Shown: positions 1 to 6,931 of the stretch, piece by piece
Layout: each line of letters starts with the position of its first letter
Position numbering within the stretch: the first letter of the stretch is position 1
Assembly: GCF_900102025.1 (NCBI RefSeq)
Contig: NZ_FNAU01000015.1
Location: 1-49,999 of the forward strand
Reading direction: 5' to 3'
Length of the DNA stretch: 49,999 bases
From: Actinobaculum suis
GTDB lineage: Bacteria; Actinomycetota; Actinomycetes; Actinomycetales; Actinomycetaceae
The notes under the pieces: generated by a model
The model's input: only the letters and a program-made list of their open reading frames with translations
Database searches by the model: none
What the model was told of the DNA's origin: nothing
Program-made: the position numbers and the translations under genes

Positions 1-167
1 AGGCCCCAGACACCTTCGAAAAACACGCGTCAGCTACACTTGACCTTGCAGCATAAACACCACCCCCATGTCCACTTTCCGGGGGTCGGGCCCTACCGCC
101 TCTACAATTCCTGTTCGGGTAACAATACGCCGGGAAGTTTCAATGATCTGCGCCTCGCGGCGAAGCA
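1..167 (+). other. Window edge: end of a reading frame and a small hairpin
   Basis: An open frame entering from the left edge closes at a TAA at 54-56; only 17 residues are visible, so it cannot be identified. It is followed by a 6-bp inverted repeat (ACCCCC at 62-67, GGGGGT at 81-86). The stretch adjoins phage-derived remnants and probably belongs to the same decayed segment (inference). Confidence 0.3.
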
Positions 168-335
168 ATGGGATACGCTGATCCGCGTGCCTTCGGCAAA
201 GGGTTGACCGTTAATAGCCTGGACGAGTGGCGTTACCGCGTTGGCTCGTATCGAATTCTTGCACTCATCCACGAAGGAATCATCACGATTGAAGTCTTCT
301 CAATCGGTCGAAGAAGCACGATCTACAACCGTTAA
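168..335 (+). pseudogene. RelE/ParE-family toxin remnant (5'-truncated)
   Basis: The frame from an ATG at 168 gives 55 residues, of which the last 40 read like the C-terminal half of a RelE-type mRNA interferase: DPRAFGKGL, then WRYRVGSYRILALI, then a final beta strand IEVFSIGRRSTIY. Family members are usually about 85-95 residues, so the N-terminal helices are missing, and the upstream in-frame stop at about 138-140 leaves no room for them. No antitoxin gene is recognisable upstream. The R/Y residues typical of the C-terminus (RRSTIY) are retained. I read this as a dead toxin-antitoxin relic within a decayed phage segment; a functional minimal toxin is unlikely. Confidence 0.55.
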
Positions 336-379
336 ACAATCTCTCAATCAGGGACGGTGGGGTGTTAACGCAGGTCTAG

Positions 380-649
380 CGATCAAGGCGCGACCTGGAG
401 ATTAACAAGCGTTGCGACCATGCGTGGCGCAAGACCCGCAAACGATACATCGCCGTCCACCCAGTGTGTGCTTACTGCCGGCAAGCAGGACGGATCGCTC
501 CAGCGGCCGAGGTTAACCGCATCATCCTGCTCGAACATGGCGGCACCTACGCAGAGAACAATCTGCAGACATTAGGCAAGCCTTGCCACTCCTAGAAAAC
601 CGCGTATGACGGTGACAGGTGGCGGACGGTTACCCACGAATGTTGCTAG
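380..649 (+). pseudogene. Phage HNH endonuclease remnant
   Basis: The frame reads through W-R-K-T-R-K-R-Y, then HPVCAYCRQAGRIAPAAEV, then NNLQTLGKPCH, a stop TAG at 593-595, and then KTAYDG to a second TAG at 647-649. This is the layout of small phage HNH endonucleases that sit beside terminase genes. The key positions are lost: the usual V-D-H-I is V-N-R-I, and the second CxxC is G-K-P-C. There is no start codon (a TAG lies at 377-379). It is therefore a decayed gene. The terminase remnant downstream (from 1805) supports a phage origin, since HNH and terminase are neighbours in many phages. Confidence 0.7.
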
Positions 650-760
650 TTGCTGCAACATGCCATCATCCGCTCTGATTCCGCGATTACCTATTGATAA
701 TAAGTAGACGTGACTTATGTCGTTAACCAGTACGGTCAAAACTTTGATGGGCGAGGAATC

Positions 761-1174
761 ATGTCAAAGAAGACGTGGCATGGGATTGTGGCGGGCACAA
801 CCGTTATGGCGCTAACTTTAGGGTTCTGTAATGTAGCTTATGCATCGTCTTTGGACGGATCTTCGATTGGGAGCACAGCAACAAGCAGGGTGAGTGCATC
901 GCCAAATATGAGTGACGCTGAGCTGACACGTATTCTTACGGCGCTTGAAAACCTGCCGGAGGAACTCAAGCACGCTGACCCGCGGACGACACCAAACTAC
1001 GAACAACGGCTTTCAGAGGCGCTCCACGGCATGTGCATTGGTGGGTCACCGGCACGAAAACTCTACGGCGGCGAAAAGGGGATTTGGCGTGCGATCAGGT
1101 ACGGCTGGGCAGCTGCAGACATTGGCGAAGAAGGCGCTAAGTTCTGGAAATGCTCCTGGGTGTTGACGGAGTGA
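761..1174 (+). CDS. Small secreted two-cysteine protein, possible bacteriocin-like or phage-cargo protein
   Basis: A 137-residue protein. The ATG at 761 was chosen because GAGGA lies 4 bases upstream; a GTG at 710 would add 17 residues before the signal peptide. Residues 1-28 form a classical Sec signal peptide (basic start, hydrophobic core, AYA cleavage site). The mature part is about 110 residues, acidic in the middle, and its C-terminal third holds two cysteines (HGMC and FWKC) around a tryptophan/glycine-rich segment, which could form one disulfide outside the cell. I recognise no family. The next gene starts 4 bases after the stop and encodes a multi-pass membrane protein, so the two are probably co-transcribed. 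A secreted peptide plus a membrane partner is the layout of bacteriocin and immunity pairs, but that role is inference only. Confidence 0.65.
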   Translation: MSKKTWHGIVAGTTVMALTLGFCNVAYASSLDGSSIGSTATSRVSASPNMSDAELTRILTALENLPEELKHADPRTTPNYEQRLSEALHGMCIGGSPARKLYGGEKGIWRAIRYGWAAADIGEEGAKFWKCSWVLTE

Positions 1175-1177
1175 TCA

Positions 1178-1678
1178 GTGCTTGCTTCAGCTAGATTGAC
1201 GGAAGATCCGGATTGGAAGCCGTCCCCTTTTGCGGATCAGTTTACTGGACACATGATCACGGGTTCGATCGTTGGTATTGGGGTGCTCATCGTTAGTGAT
1301 ATTGCCGCATATTTCTTTGTAGAAGAACCATCGTATGCGCTTATCTTTATCGCAATTGCCATCTCGGTTGTCCTTAAAGAGTTTCTGTGCACAGTTCATA
1401 GCCAGTACCGCAGTAGAAAGTTCAGGCATCCAATCCCAGGTGGTTGGGCGGTTCCATTCACCGATGTGATCCTCACTCTTATTTCCTACTTGTTAGTAGC
1501 CGGGATATTTTTCCAATTGAGTACCGCGCTCACCGTTATCGTGATTGTAGCTTTGGCTCTCGAGATTTTTACCCAGGTTGCTACCAAGAGTTGGGAGCGT
1601 GGAATGAGCACAGGAGAACTGCGAACTGCTCTACAAGAGACGAAAGAAATGACCATAGAACTATCTAAGGAAGATTAA
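1178..1678 (+). CDS. Multi-pass membrane protein, possible immunity partner
   Basis: A 166-residue protein starting at GTG 1178, three bases after the upstream stop, with GGAG at 1168-1171 as ribosome binding site. Hydrophobic segments are visible at about residues 27-47, 52-70, 92-112 and 114-132, giving three or four membrane spans. A basic loop (SQYRSRKFRH) lies between the second and third. The C-terminal tail of about 30 residues is charged and probably cytoplasmic. No enzyme motif is seen and I recognise no family. Tight coupling to the secreted protein at 761 suggests a joint function such as self-protection, export help or phage exclusion. A hairpin at 1705-1748 ends the unit. Confidence 0.65.
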   Translation: MLASARLTEDPDWKPSPFADQFTGHMITGSIVGIGVLIVSDIAAYFFVEEPSYALIFIAIAISVVLKEFLCTVHSQYRSRKFRHPIPGGWAVPFTDVILTLISYLLVAGIFFQLSTALTVIVIVALALEIFTQVATKSWERGMSTGELRTALQETKEMTIELSKED

Positions 1679-1704
1679 CGCCTTAGTTTGTGCAGTTCAG
1701 GTTC

Positions 1705-1748
1705 TTGGTGGGTGTTGTATGTGCTTATGCACGTACAGCACCCACCAA
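1705..1748 (+). terminator. Long hairpin ending the two-gene cassette
   Basis: Arms at 1705-1724 and 1729-1748 pair over 20 positions with 2 wobbles or mismatches around a TTAT loop. There is no clear T-run after it, so it may work as a factor-dependent or bidirectional terminator. It lies 26 bases after the stop of the membrane protein gene. Confidence 0.55.
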
Positions 1749-1804
1749 CACATTTATATATCCCACGGTTTCTAACCCATTGAGAAAGTCGGGGTAGTGT
1801 GTGA

Positions 1805-2326
1805 GCAGGCAAGCAGAATCCGGTTGAGAAAAACACATTCTGCCAGCTGCGTTTGAACCAGTGGATCAATCAATTCGCGCGGTGGATGCCCATGCACGTC
1901 TGGAACGTTAACAACGCACTCGTTGACCTGTCTGATTTGTAGGGCTGGTTTGTTAAGGCGGTCTTGACCTCGCTTCGACGACGGATGACACGGCGTTCGT
2001 TCTCGTTTCCGCCCGAGACTGGTGACGAGCCGTACGTGAGTGTGCCGTGGTTTTGGATACCGCAAGACAACCTGAAACTCCGCGCCGCCCGTGAGCACGT
2101 GCCTTATGACTTGTGGCAGCAACAGGCTTCCTGTAGACCACTGAGGGCAACGTGGCGCATTGGCTATATCGAGAAGTTAATTGAGGATCTTGGTGCCCGG
2201 TTTGATATTCGCGAGATCGCCTTCGACCGGTGGGGCGCGTTCCACAGCTGGAGCAAATCGTGGGCATCTGCTGGATGGGGCCCGCCCCTTAACTTCCGAT
2301 CATTAAGCGATTACCCCTCGGAGTAA
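1805..2326 (+). pseudogene. Phage terminase large subunit remnant
   Basis: Pieces of one protein appear in different frames. From about 1805 there is PVEKNTFCQLRLNQW followed by ARWMPMHVW, ending at TAG 1940-1942. Around 1966-2010 another frame gives GLDLASTTDDTAFVLV. From about 2000 a third gives the segment with VPWFWIPQDN, REHVPYDLW, IGYIEKLIEDLG and IREIAFDRWGA. These blocks follow the order of the nuclease half of phage terminase large subunits (DLAST, then DRWGA). At least two frameshifts and a stop interrupt it, and the N-terminal ATPase domain and the C-terminus are missing. It is a dead gene and the strongest evidence that 1-2330 is an eroded prophage. Confidence 0.8.
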
Positions 2327-2348
2327 AGAGAGGTGTACTCTCGTTGCC

Positions 2349-3215
2349 ATGAATACAGCATTGCTTGTAGGAGCTGGTCTGATCGGCATGTCGTTCGCGC
2401 AACGTTTTGTCGAGGCTGGCTGGAACGTTCACATCACCGACGTCGTGCCCGAAGTAGAAGATCAGGTTGCGAAAACTTTCGGCGATAAGTTTGGGACGAA
2501 GGTAACGTTTTCCACCGATCTGAAGAAGGCCGCCGAAGGAGTGGACTTCGTGCAGGAAGCGGGGCCGGAAAGAATCGATATCAAGCGTCAATTGTTTGCC
2601 GACCTAGCTGCAGCTACTGGCGAAGGAGTGCCACTCGCCTCGTCGAGTAGTGCCCTCCTGCCTTCGAAAATAGCTGAGGGCAATCCTGCTGCCGATCGTA
2701 TTCTCATCGGCCACCCGTTCACCCCGCCGTCGATAATGCCAGTGCTGGAAATCGTTCCTGCGCCGAGCACCTCACAGCAAACCCTCGACCGGGCCCGCGA
2801 GGTTTACACCGAGATTGGTTTCGATCCATCGCAGCTGAAGAAAGAGATTCCCGGGTTCGTGGGCAACCGCATCCAGAAAGTTGTTTTGTGGGAACTTATC
2901 GGTCTGGTACAAGAAGGTGTTGTAGACGTCGAGGAAGCCGACCGCATTGTCCGCAATTCTCTGGGATTGCGGTACGCCACCGTGGGGCCATTCGAAGCCA
3001 ACCAGCTCGGAGGAGGCAAACAAGGTGTGCGTGGGCTCTTCGGAAATATCGCTTATTCTTGGGACGAAACCCTCAAGGCTCTCCAGCCTGACCTAGACAA
3101 TATGGAAGATATTTTCACTGCTATCGAAAAGGCATACGGAGATGATCCGGAGGCCCGCGCAGCCAAGCGCGATCACGACCTCAAGGGTTTCCTCAAAGTC
3201 AGAGAAGAAAAATAA
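2349..3215 (+). CDS. 3-hydroxyacyl-CoA dehydrogenase-like NAD-dependent oxidoreductase
   Basis: A 288-residue cytoplasmic enzyme. The N-terminal Rossmann fold shows LLVGAGLIGMSFA at residues 5-17, followed by an acidic residue after the second strand (ITDVV). The mid-section SSSSALLPS and GHPFTPPSIMPVLEIVP matches the substrate/NAD pocket of the 3-hydroxyacyl-CoA dehydrogenase and lambda-crystallin (L-gulonate 3-dehydrogenase) family, with the catalytic His in GHPF. The C-terminal helical domain begins with PGFVGNRIQ. Lambda-crystallin-type members have very similar GHP and LGLRYATVGP segments, so an acid or sugar-acid substrate is as likely as an acyl-CoA. It stands alone, between the phage remnant and a broken dehydrogenase gene. 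Confidence 0.8.
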   Translation: MNTALLVGAGLIGMSFAQRFVEAGWNVHITDVVPEVEDQVAKTFGDKFGTKVTFSTDLKKAAEGVDFVQEAGPERIDIKRQLFADLAAATGEGVPLASSSSALLPSKIAEGNPAADRILIGHPFTPPSIMPVLEIVPAPSTSQQTLDRAREVYTEIGFDPSQLKKEIPGFVGNRIQKVVLWELIGLVQEGVVDVEEADRIVRNSLGLRYATVGPFEANQLGGGKQGVRGLFGNIAYSWDETLKALQPDLDNMEDIFTAIEKAYGDDPEARAAKRDHDLKGFLKVREEK

Positions 3216-3381
3216 CACCAGCCGTGCAAAATACGCGCGTTACGCTGCCCTGTAGTTAGCGCGGTAGTCCGTAGCTAGCACGATAGTTTGCGCAGTTAGT
3301 TTGCCCCGGTAAATTGCGCGGTTACGTATAGTTCTCGTATGCCACACAAGTGGCAACTCACTGTTAGCGAAGGAGCAATAC

Positions 3382-3893
3382 ATGACGGGAATTCTTGCCG
3401 AAAAGGTTGCGATTATTACCGGTGGTGCCAGCGGCATGGGCGCAGAGAGCGCAAAGGAATTCGTCAAGCAAGGTGCGAAGGTCGTTAGCAAGTTGTGCCA
3501 GTTATGAAGGAACAGGGCGCGGGCGTCATCATTAATATGTCCTCGGCGGCCGGCTTAGTGGGGCAGGTTTCTACGGCAGCATACTCGGCCTCGAAGTTTG
3601 CGGTGCGCGGCCTAACGAAATCTGCGGCGATGGATCTGGGACTTTCCGGAATTCGCGTGCTTTCCGTGCATCCCGGTTCGATTGCCACGCCCATGACGGG
3701 CGTCGACGCCGAAGAACCACTGGCGTTGGCAAGCTTGAATCGGCATGGCAAGCCGGAAGAAGTGGCGAAGGTAGTGGCTTTTGCTGCCTCGGACGGCGCT
3801 TCCTACATTACCGGTACCGAAATCGTTGTGGATGGTGGCCTTGCCCTTGGTGATACACCCCAGATCTACGGAATGCTGTTCGGCGGCCAGTAA
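3382..3893 (+). pseudogene. Short-chain dehydrogenase/reductase with internal deletion
   Basis: The first 38 codons from ATG 3382 (RBS AAGGAG at 3369-3374) give a normal SDR start with the cofactor motif TGGASGMG. The frame then ends at TGA 3505-3507. In a different frame from about 3495 the sequence resumes at the second half of an SDR: PVMKEQGAGVIINMSSAAG (catalytic Ser), then YSASK (catalytic Tyr and Lys), then HPGSIATPMT and the C-terminal ITGTEIVVDGG. About 80-90 codons, including the NNAG region, are missing between the halves. So one deletion removed the core of the Rossmann fold and shifted the frame. The remaining 132-residue frame cannot bind NAD(P). Family: classic 3-alpha(20-beta)-hydroxysteroid dehydrogenase-like SDR. 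Confidence 0.8.
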
Positions 3894-3920
3894 ACAGACC
3901 AGCAAACAGCCAGTAGAAAA
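3887..3920 (+). repeat. Stop-spanning tandem repeat after the SDR remnant
   Basis: Three imperfect 11-12 bp units: CCAGTAAACAGA (3887-3898), CCAGCAAACAG (3899-3909) and CCAGTAGAAAA (3910-3920). The first includes the TAA stop of the SDR frame at 3891-3893, and the third carries TAG. Confidence 0.6.
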
Positions 3921-3947
3921 AATAACGCAACTCATTGCATATTTTCG

Positions 3948-3985
3948 GAAGTCAGCAGGCGAAAGCCGCCTGCTGACTTCTTTTT
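3948..3985 (+). terminator. Intrinsic terminator
   Basis: A perfect 14-bp stem (3948-3961 and 3967-3980) with loop AAAGC is followed directly by TTTTT (3981-3985). It would end transcription of the SDR region and shows that the upstream unit was once expressed. Confidence 0.9.
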
Positions 3986-4710
3986 CTGCGAGCGCAAAAA
4001 TACCGGCCGTCCAGAAAAACCGAAAATAGCTGAGAAGCATTTCGGAGTTACTGCAATCTATTTTCCGAGAAAATATGCCGAGTCTGTCAGAAAAATCTTT
4101 GCCAGTGAAGCAAATAAGTAGTAGAGTCGGATGATAGTGCGGAACTTAGTTCCACATGGTGGAGGCGCACCCTTTCGGGTTGGTCACATATTTGGTAAAA
4201 CATGCGCGGGTTGTAACCTGACAATTCTCAATTCCGCGGCTTGAATCGGGACTTTTATCCCGAAAATTATTCCTGTCCGGATGGAAGGGTGGGGCCATTT
4301 TGGCACGAATGTCAGTATCCCCGTCCACCGGGTCGCAAATTAACTAACCGAGTGTTAGAAATTTGATAAAAAAGTGCCTGTATGCGAAATTTTGGCACGG
4401 CAGTACCAGTGAAAAATTCACGCCTGCGCGAATTTTGAATCAGTCAAGATGCCAACTTTACGGCGCTAGGACTTTTAGTAAGCGGAAAACTGAGGCGGTT
4501 AGTGAAAGCTGGAATGTTTTAGTCCTCTACTGCTTTTGTGAACTTTTTGAACCGCCCGCTTTCCTTGTAAAATCGCCGCTGTGGGGAATGTAACAGAATG
4601 ATTGCGAAGCGCGCGCAATTGGTTAGGAAATGGCGGTAGTTGTAGTTTCACTTATCGGGCCGGGCGGAGGGGCGTTTAGTGAATTCTGCGAGGCGCTGGG
4701 AAAAGGTCTG
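3986..4710. other. Gene-free, AT-richer stretch
   Basis: About 725 bases with no convincing gene. Its base composition is visibly richer in A and T than the flanking genes. Short open frames exist (for example 4363-4593), but they lack a ribosome binding site, use codons unlike the neighbours and match nothing I recognise. It probably holds regulatory sequence for the transporter downstream, or is decayed DNA. Confidence 0.4.
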
Positions 4711-4730
4711 CATTTTTACTGGTAAAAATG
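4711..4730. promoter_or_regulatory. 20-bp palindrome upstream of the DMT transporter
   Basis: CATTTTTACTGGTAAAAATG is a 9-bp inverted repeat around a 2-base TG centre. It ends on the most upstream candidate ATG of the transporter frame (4728). A symmetric AT-rich site of this length next to a transporter gene is typical of a repressor operator. The regulator is not in the neighbourhood. Confidence 0.5.
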
Positions 4731-6023
4731 TACTTTTTCGACGGGCGAAATTTTGAAAATATTGCGAACTGGTTGAAACCTGCTCAATTAATGCATGAAA
4801 ACGCTGTAAAAGAACGTTTGTCTAAGTTCCGGGAAGCTGTTAGCCTCCTTCTCATGGTTACAAAATCGAGCTTAAACGACGGTGTTGCTCGCGCCGATGG
4901 AAAGCGGCCAGTAAAGCCTGTATCACGCTTGCAGGCTACGCTGGTCCTCCTTTTGGGTACGGCATTTCTTTCTGGAACTCCGCTGTGGGTTAAGGCCACG
5001 AATATGGATCCAGCAACGCAGGCATTCCTGCGAGTGTCGATTGCGATGCTGATGTTGCTCCCGTTCGCGATTCGGGAAGCGAAGACGAAGATGGCACTGC
5101 CAAAGGCAGGCGTCATTATGTCTATCGTGGCGGGCCTGTTCCTAGGTGTTGACTTTACCTGCTGGAACTACTCCATCTTCTACATTGGCGCAGGCGTTGC
5201 CGCTATTCTGCTGAACTTGCAGGTTATTGTAGTGCCAATCCTCACGGCTATTTTCGATAAGTACCGTATTCCTGGGTACTTCATCGTTTTGGTGCCGATC
5301 ATGGTGGTTGGCGTGCTCTTCACGGGCGGCGTCTTCGAACCTGCTGAGGCAACTGGACCGGAAACCATTTACGGCATCAAGACTTCTGTACTTGGTACGG
5401 CCCTGGGACTCACCTCCGGTATTTGCTACTCCTTCTACCTTTACTTCTCGCGGAAGGCCTCGGTATCCGCGCCGCGTAAGGACCTTTACATCCAGCCGAT
5501 GTTCTGGACCATGGTGGCGCAGATGGTGGCCCCGACTATTTGGGCATACACGGGTTCCCCGCGCGGTGGCTTCGACTTCAAGTACGGCGTGCTGATTGAT
5601 GGCCAGTTGCCGATGGTGAATCCGGAAACCACGCTTGGTGACCCGCTCACTGGCACCAATTGGTTCCACCTGATCTGCTTGATTGTGCTCGGCCAGGCTT
5701 TGGCGTGGACGATGGTGCAGTACGGTTCGGTGTGGCTGGAGCCGGTTCTCTCCGCTGGTATCCTGTTGCTTTCGCCGGTAACCTCGCTGATCTTGGCATG
5801 GCCCCTCTTCGGGGAAATTCCTTCGCCGCTGCAGTGGCTCGGCGTGGTGATGATTCTGGGTTCAGTGATGTATCAGAACGGATTACTGGACTTCCTGAAA
5901 CCAAAGAGTCGTAGAGCCAAGAAGGAAGGCGATGGGCAAGCGGGTGGCACTGCCGCAGGCTCATCAGGGGGTAGTTCCCAGCCTACGAGCGAAGATCCAC
6001 AAGCGGTTGGTGCCGGAAGCTAA
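4728..6023 (+). CDS. DMT-superfamily (EamA-type) permease
   Basis: Membrane transporter of up to 431 residues with about ten membrane segments in two related halves, first half from about residue 70 (LQATLVLLLGTAFLSGTPLWV) and second half from about 220 (LGTALGLTSGICYSFYLYFS), as in EamA-domain proteins. The last 35 residues are a soluble Gly/Ser/Gln-rich tail. The start is uncertain. ATG 4728 is reported as the outer limit, but it has no ribosome binding site, overlaps a palindrome, and the first 40 codons are A/T-rich; ATG 4791 or 4854 may be the real start. Substrate is unknown. It sits directly before the urease operon, which makes a nitrogen compound conceivable, but DMT proteins also carry amino acids, nucleosides or drugs. 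Confidence 0.8.
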   Translation: MYFFDGRNFENIANWLKPAQLMHENAVKERLSKFREAVSLLLMVTKSSLNDGVARADGKRPVKPVSRLQATLVLLLGTAFLSGTPLWVKATNMDPATQAFLRVSIAMLMLLPFAIREAKTKMALPKAGVIMSIVAGLFLGVDFTCWNYSIFYIGAGVAAILLNLQVIVVPILTAIFDKYRIPGYFIVLVPIMVVGVLFTGGVFEPAEATGPETIYGIKTSVLGTALGLTSGICYSFYLYFSRKASVSAPRKDLYIQPMFWTMVAQMVAPTIWAYTGSPRGGFDFKYGVLIDGQLPMVNPETTLGDPLTGTNWFHLICLIVLGQALAWTMVQYGSVWLEPVLSAGILLLSPVTSLILAWPLFGEIPSPLQWLGVVMILGSVMYQNGLLDFLKPKSRRAKKEGDGQAGGTAAGSSGGSSQPTSEDPQAVGAGS

Positions 6024-6037
6024 ATAAAAGGTTTCCT

Positions 6038-6185
6038 AGGATGCTTGGGTAGGCAACTGTGATACGGTGGACCTACCTGATGCAGTCCTAATAACTTGGC
6101 ATTTTCCCACGCAGGAAAAGTAAAAATTCGAGCAAACGTATGAGGGCGGCGAGACAAGTGAAAACTATGGAATCGGCGCCCTCAT
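6038..6185 (+). promoter_or_regulatory. Structured leader region of the urease operon
   Basis: Two potential RNA structures lie in the 197 bases before ureA. The first pairs 6038-6053 with 6072-6089 (AGGA and GGTAGG blocks with bulges). The second pairs ATGAGGGCG (6140-6148) with CGCCCTCAT (6177-6185), a perfect 9-bp stem with a 28-base loop. A possible -35 TTGGCA lies at 6096-6101. No T-run follows either stem. I do not recognise a known riboswitch class. Confidence 0.4.
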
Positions 6186-6220
6186 TTACGTCCGTACCGA
6201 AGTAAAACTAAGGAGTTCGC

Positions 6221-6523
6221 ATGCATCTAACGCAGCGTGAGCAAGAAAAGCTAATGATTGTTGTGGCCGCGGATCTCGCGCAACGCCGTAAGGACCGCGG
6301 CGTCAAGCTGAATCATCCGGAAGCCGTAGCAATTATTACAGCGGCAATCATTGAAGGTGCCCGGGATGGTAAGACCGTGGCGCAGCTGATGAGTGAAGGC
6401 GTCAATATTTTGACGCGCGATGACGTTATGGAAGGTGTACCGGAAATGATTCCGGACGTCCAGGTGGAGTGCACATTCCCGGATGGCACGAAGCTCGTGA
6501 CGGTACACAATCCGATTCGTTGA
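6221..6523 (+). CDS. ureA: Urease gamma subunit
   Basis: 100-residue structural subunit of urease, the nickel enzyme that hydrolyses urea to ammonia and carbamate in the cytoplasm. The full length matches UreA, with the typical start [20 protein letters not shown], the segment [14 protein letters not shown] and a C-terminus ending in TVHNPIR. AAGGAG at 6210-6215 is a clear ribosome binding site. It is the first gene of ureABCEFGD and is separated from ureB by 37 bases. Separate gamma and beta subunits are the usual arrangement in actinobacteria, unlike the fused Helicobacter form. Confidence is very high. Confidence 0.97.
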   Translation: MHLTQREQEKLMIVVAADLAQRRKDRGVKLNHPEAVAIITAAIIEGARDGKTVAQLMSEGVNILTRDDVMEGVPEMIPDVQVECTFPDGTKLVTVHNPIR

Positions 6524-6560
6524 TATAAAACCACAACATCGTAATAAGAGAGTTTTAGCA

Positions 6561-6872
6561 ATGATCCCAGGCGAATATTTTATTGCAGAGGCTGACGACA
6601 TCATCCTCAATGAGGGCAAGGAAGCCGTCACCATTGAAGTCACGAATAGGGGCGATCGGCCGGTACAGGTTGGCTCGCACTTCCACTTCTACGAAGCCAA
6701 TAGCGAATTGGAGTTTGACCGCGAAGCAGCACGTGGCAAGCGGCTGGACATTCCGGCTGGTACCGCGGTTCGGTTAGAGCCCGGCGATAGCCGCACGGTC
6801 AACCTCATCGATTTCGGCGGCAGTCGTAAGGTCTACGGATTCAACAACAAGACCAACGGTCCGCTCGATTAA
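6561..6872 (+). CDS. ureB: Urease beta subunit
   Basis: 103-residue beta subunit of urease. It starts [19 protein letters not shown], as UreB proteins do, and contains the hallmark [20 protein letters not shown], followed by the [20 protein letters not shown] block that forms its beta barrel. It ends at the usual [11 protein letters not shown]. Together with UreA it surrounds the catalytic UreC trimer. GAGAG at 6548-6552 serves as ribosome binding site. The gap to ureC is 59 bases and contains the ureC ribosome binding site. Confidence 0.97.
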   Translation: MIPGEYFIAEADDIILNEGKEAVTIEVTNRGDRPVQVGSHFHFYEANSELEFDREAARGKRLDIPAGTAVRLEPGDSRTVNLIDFGGSRKVYGFNNKTNGPLD

Positions 6873-6931
6873 TCAAGATTCAGGATTAGCAACTACGTGC
6901 CCATACAGAATGGGTCAAGGAGAAAATCGAT

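Noticed and set aside
4363-4593. Open frame of 76 residues in the gap before the DMT gene
   Set aside because: It has no ribosome binding site, an A/T-rich codon pattern unlike the neighbours and no recognisable motif.
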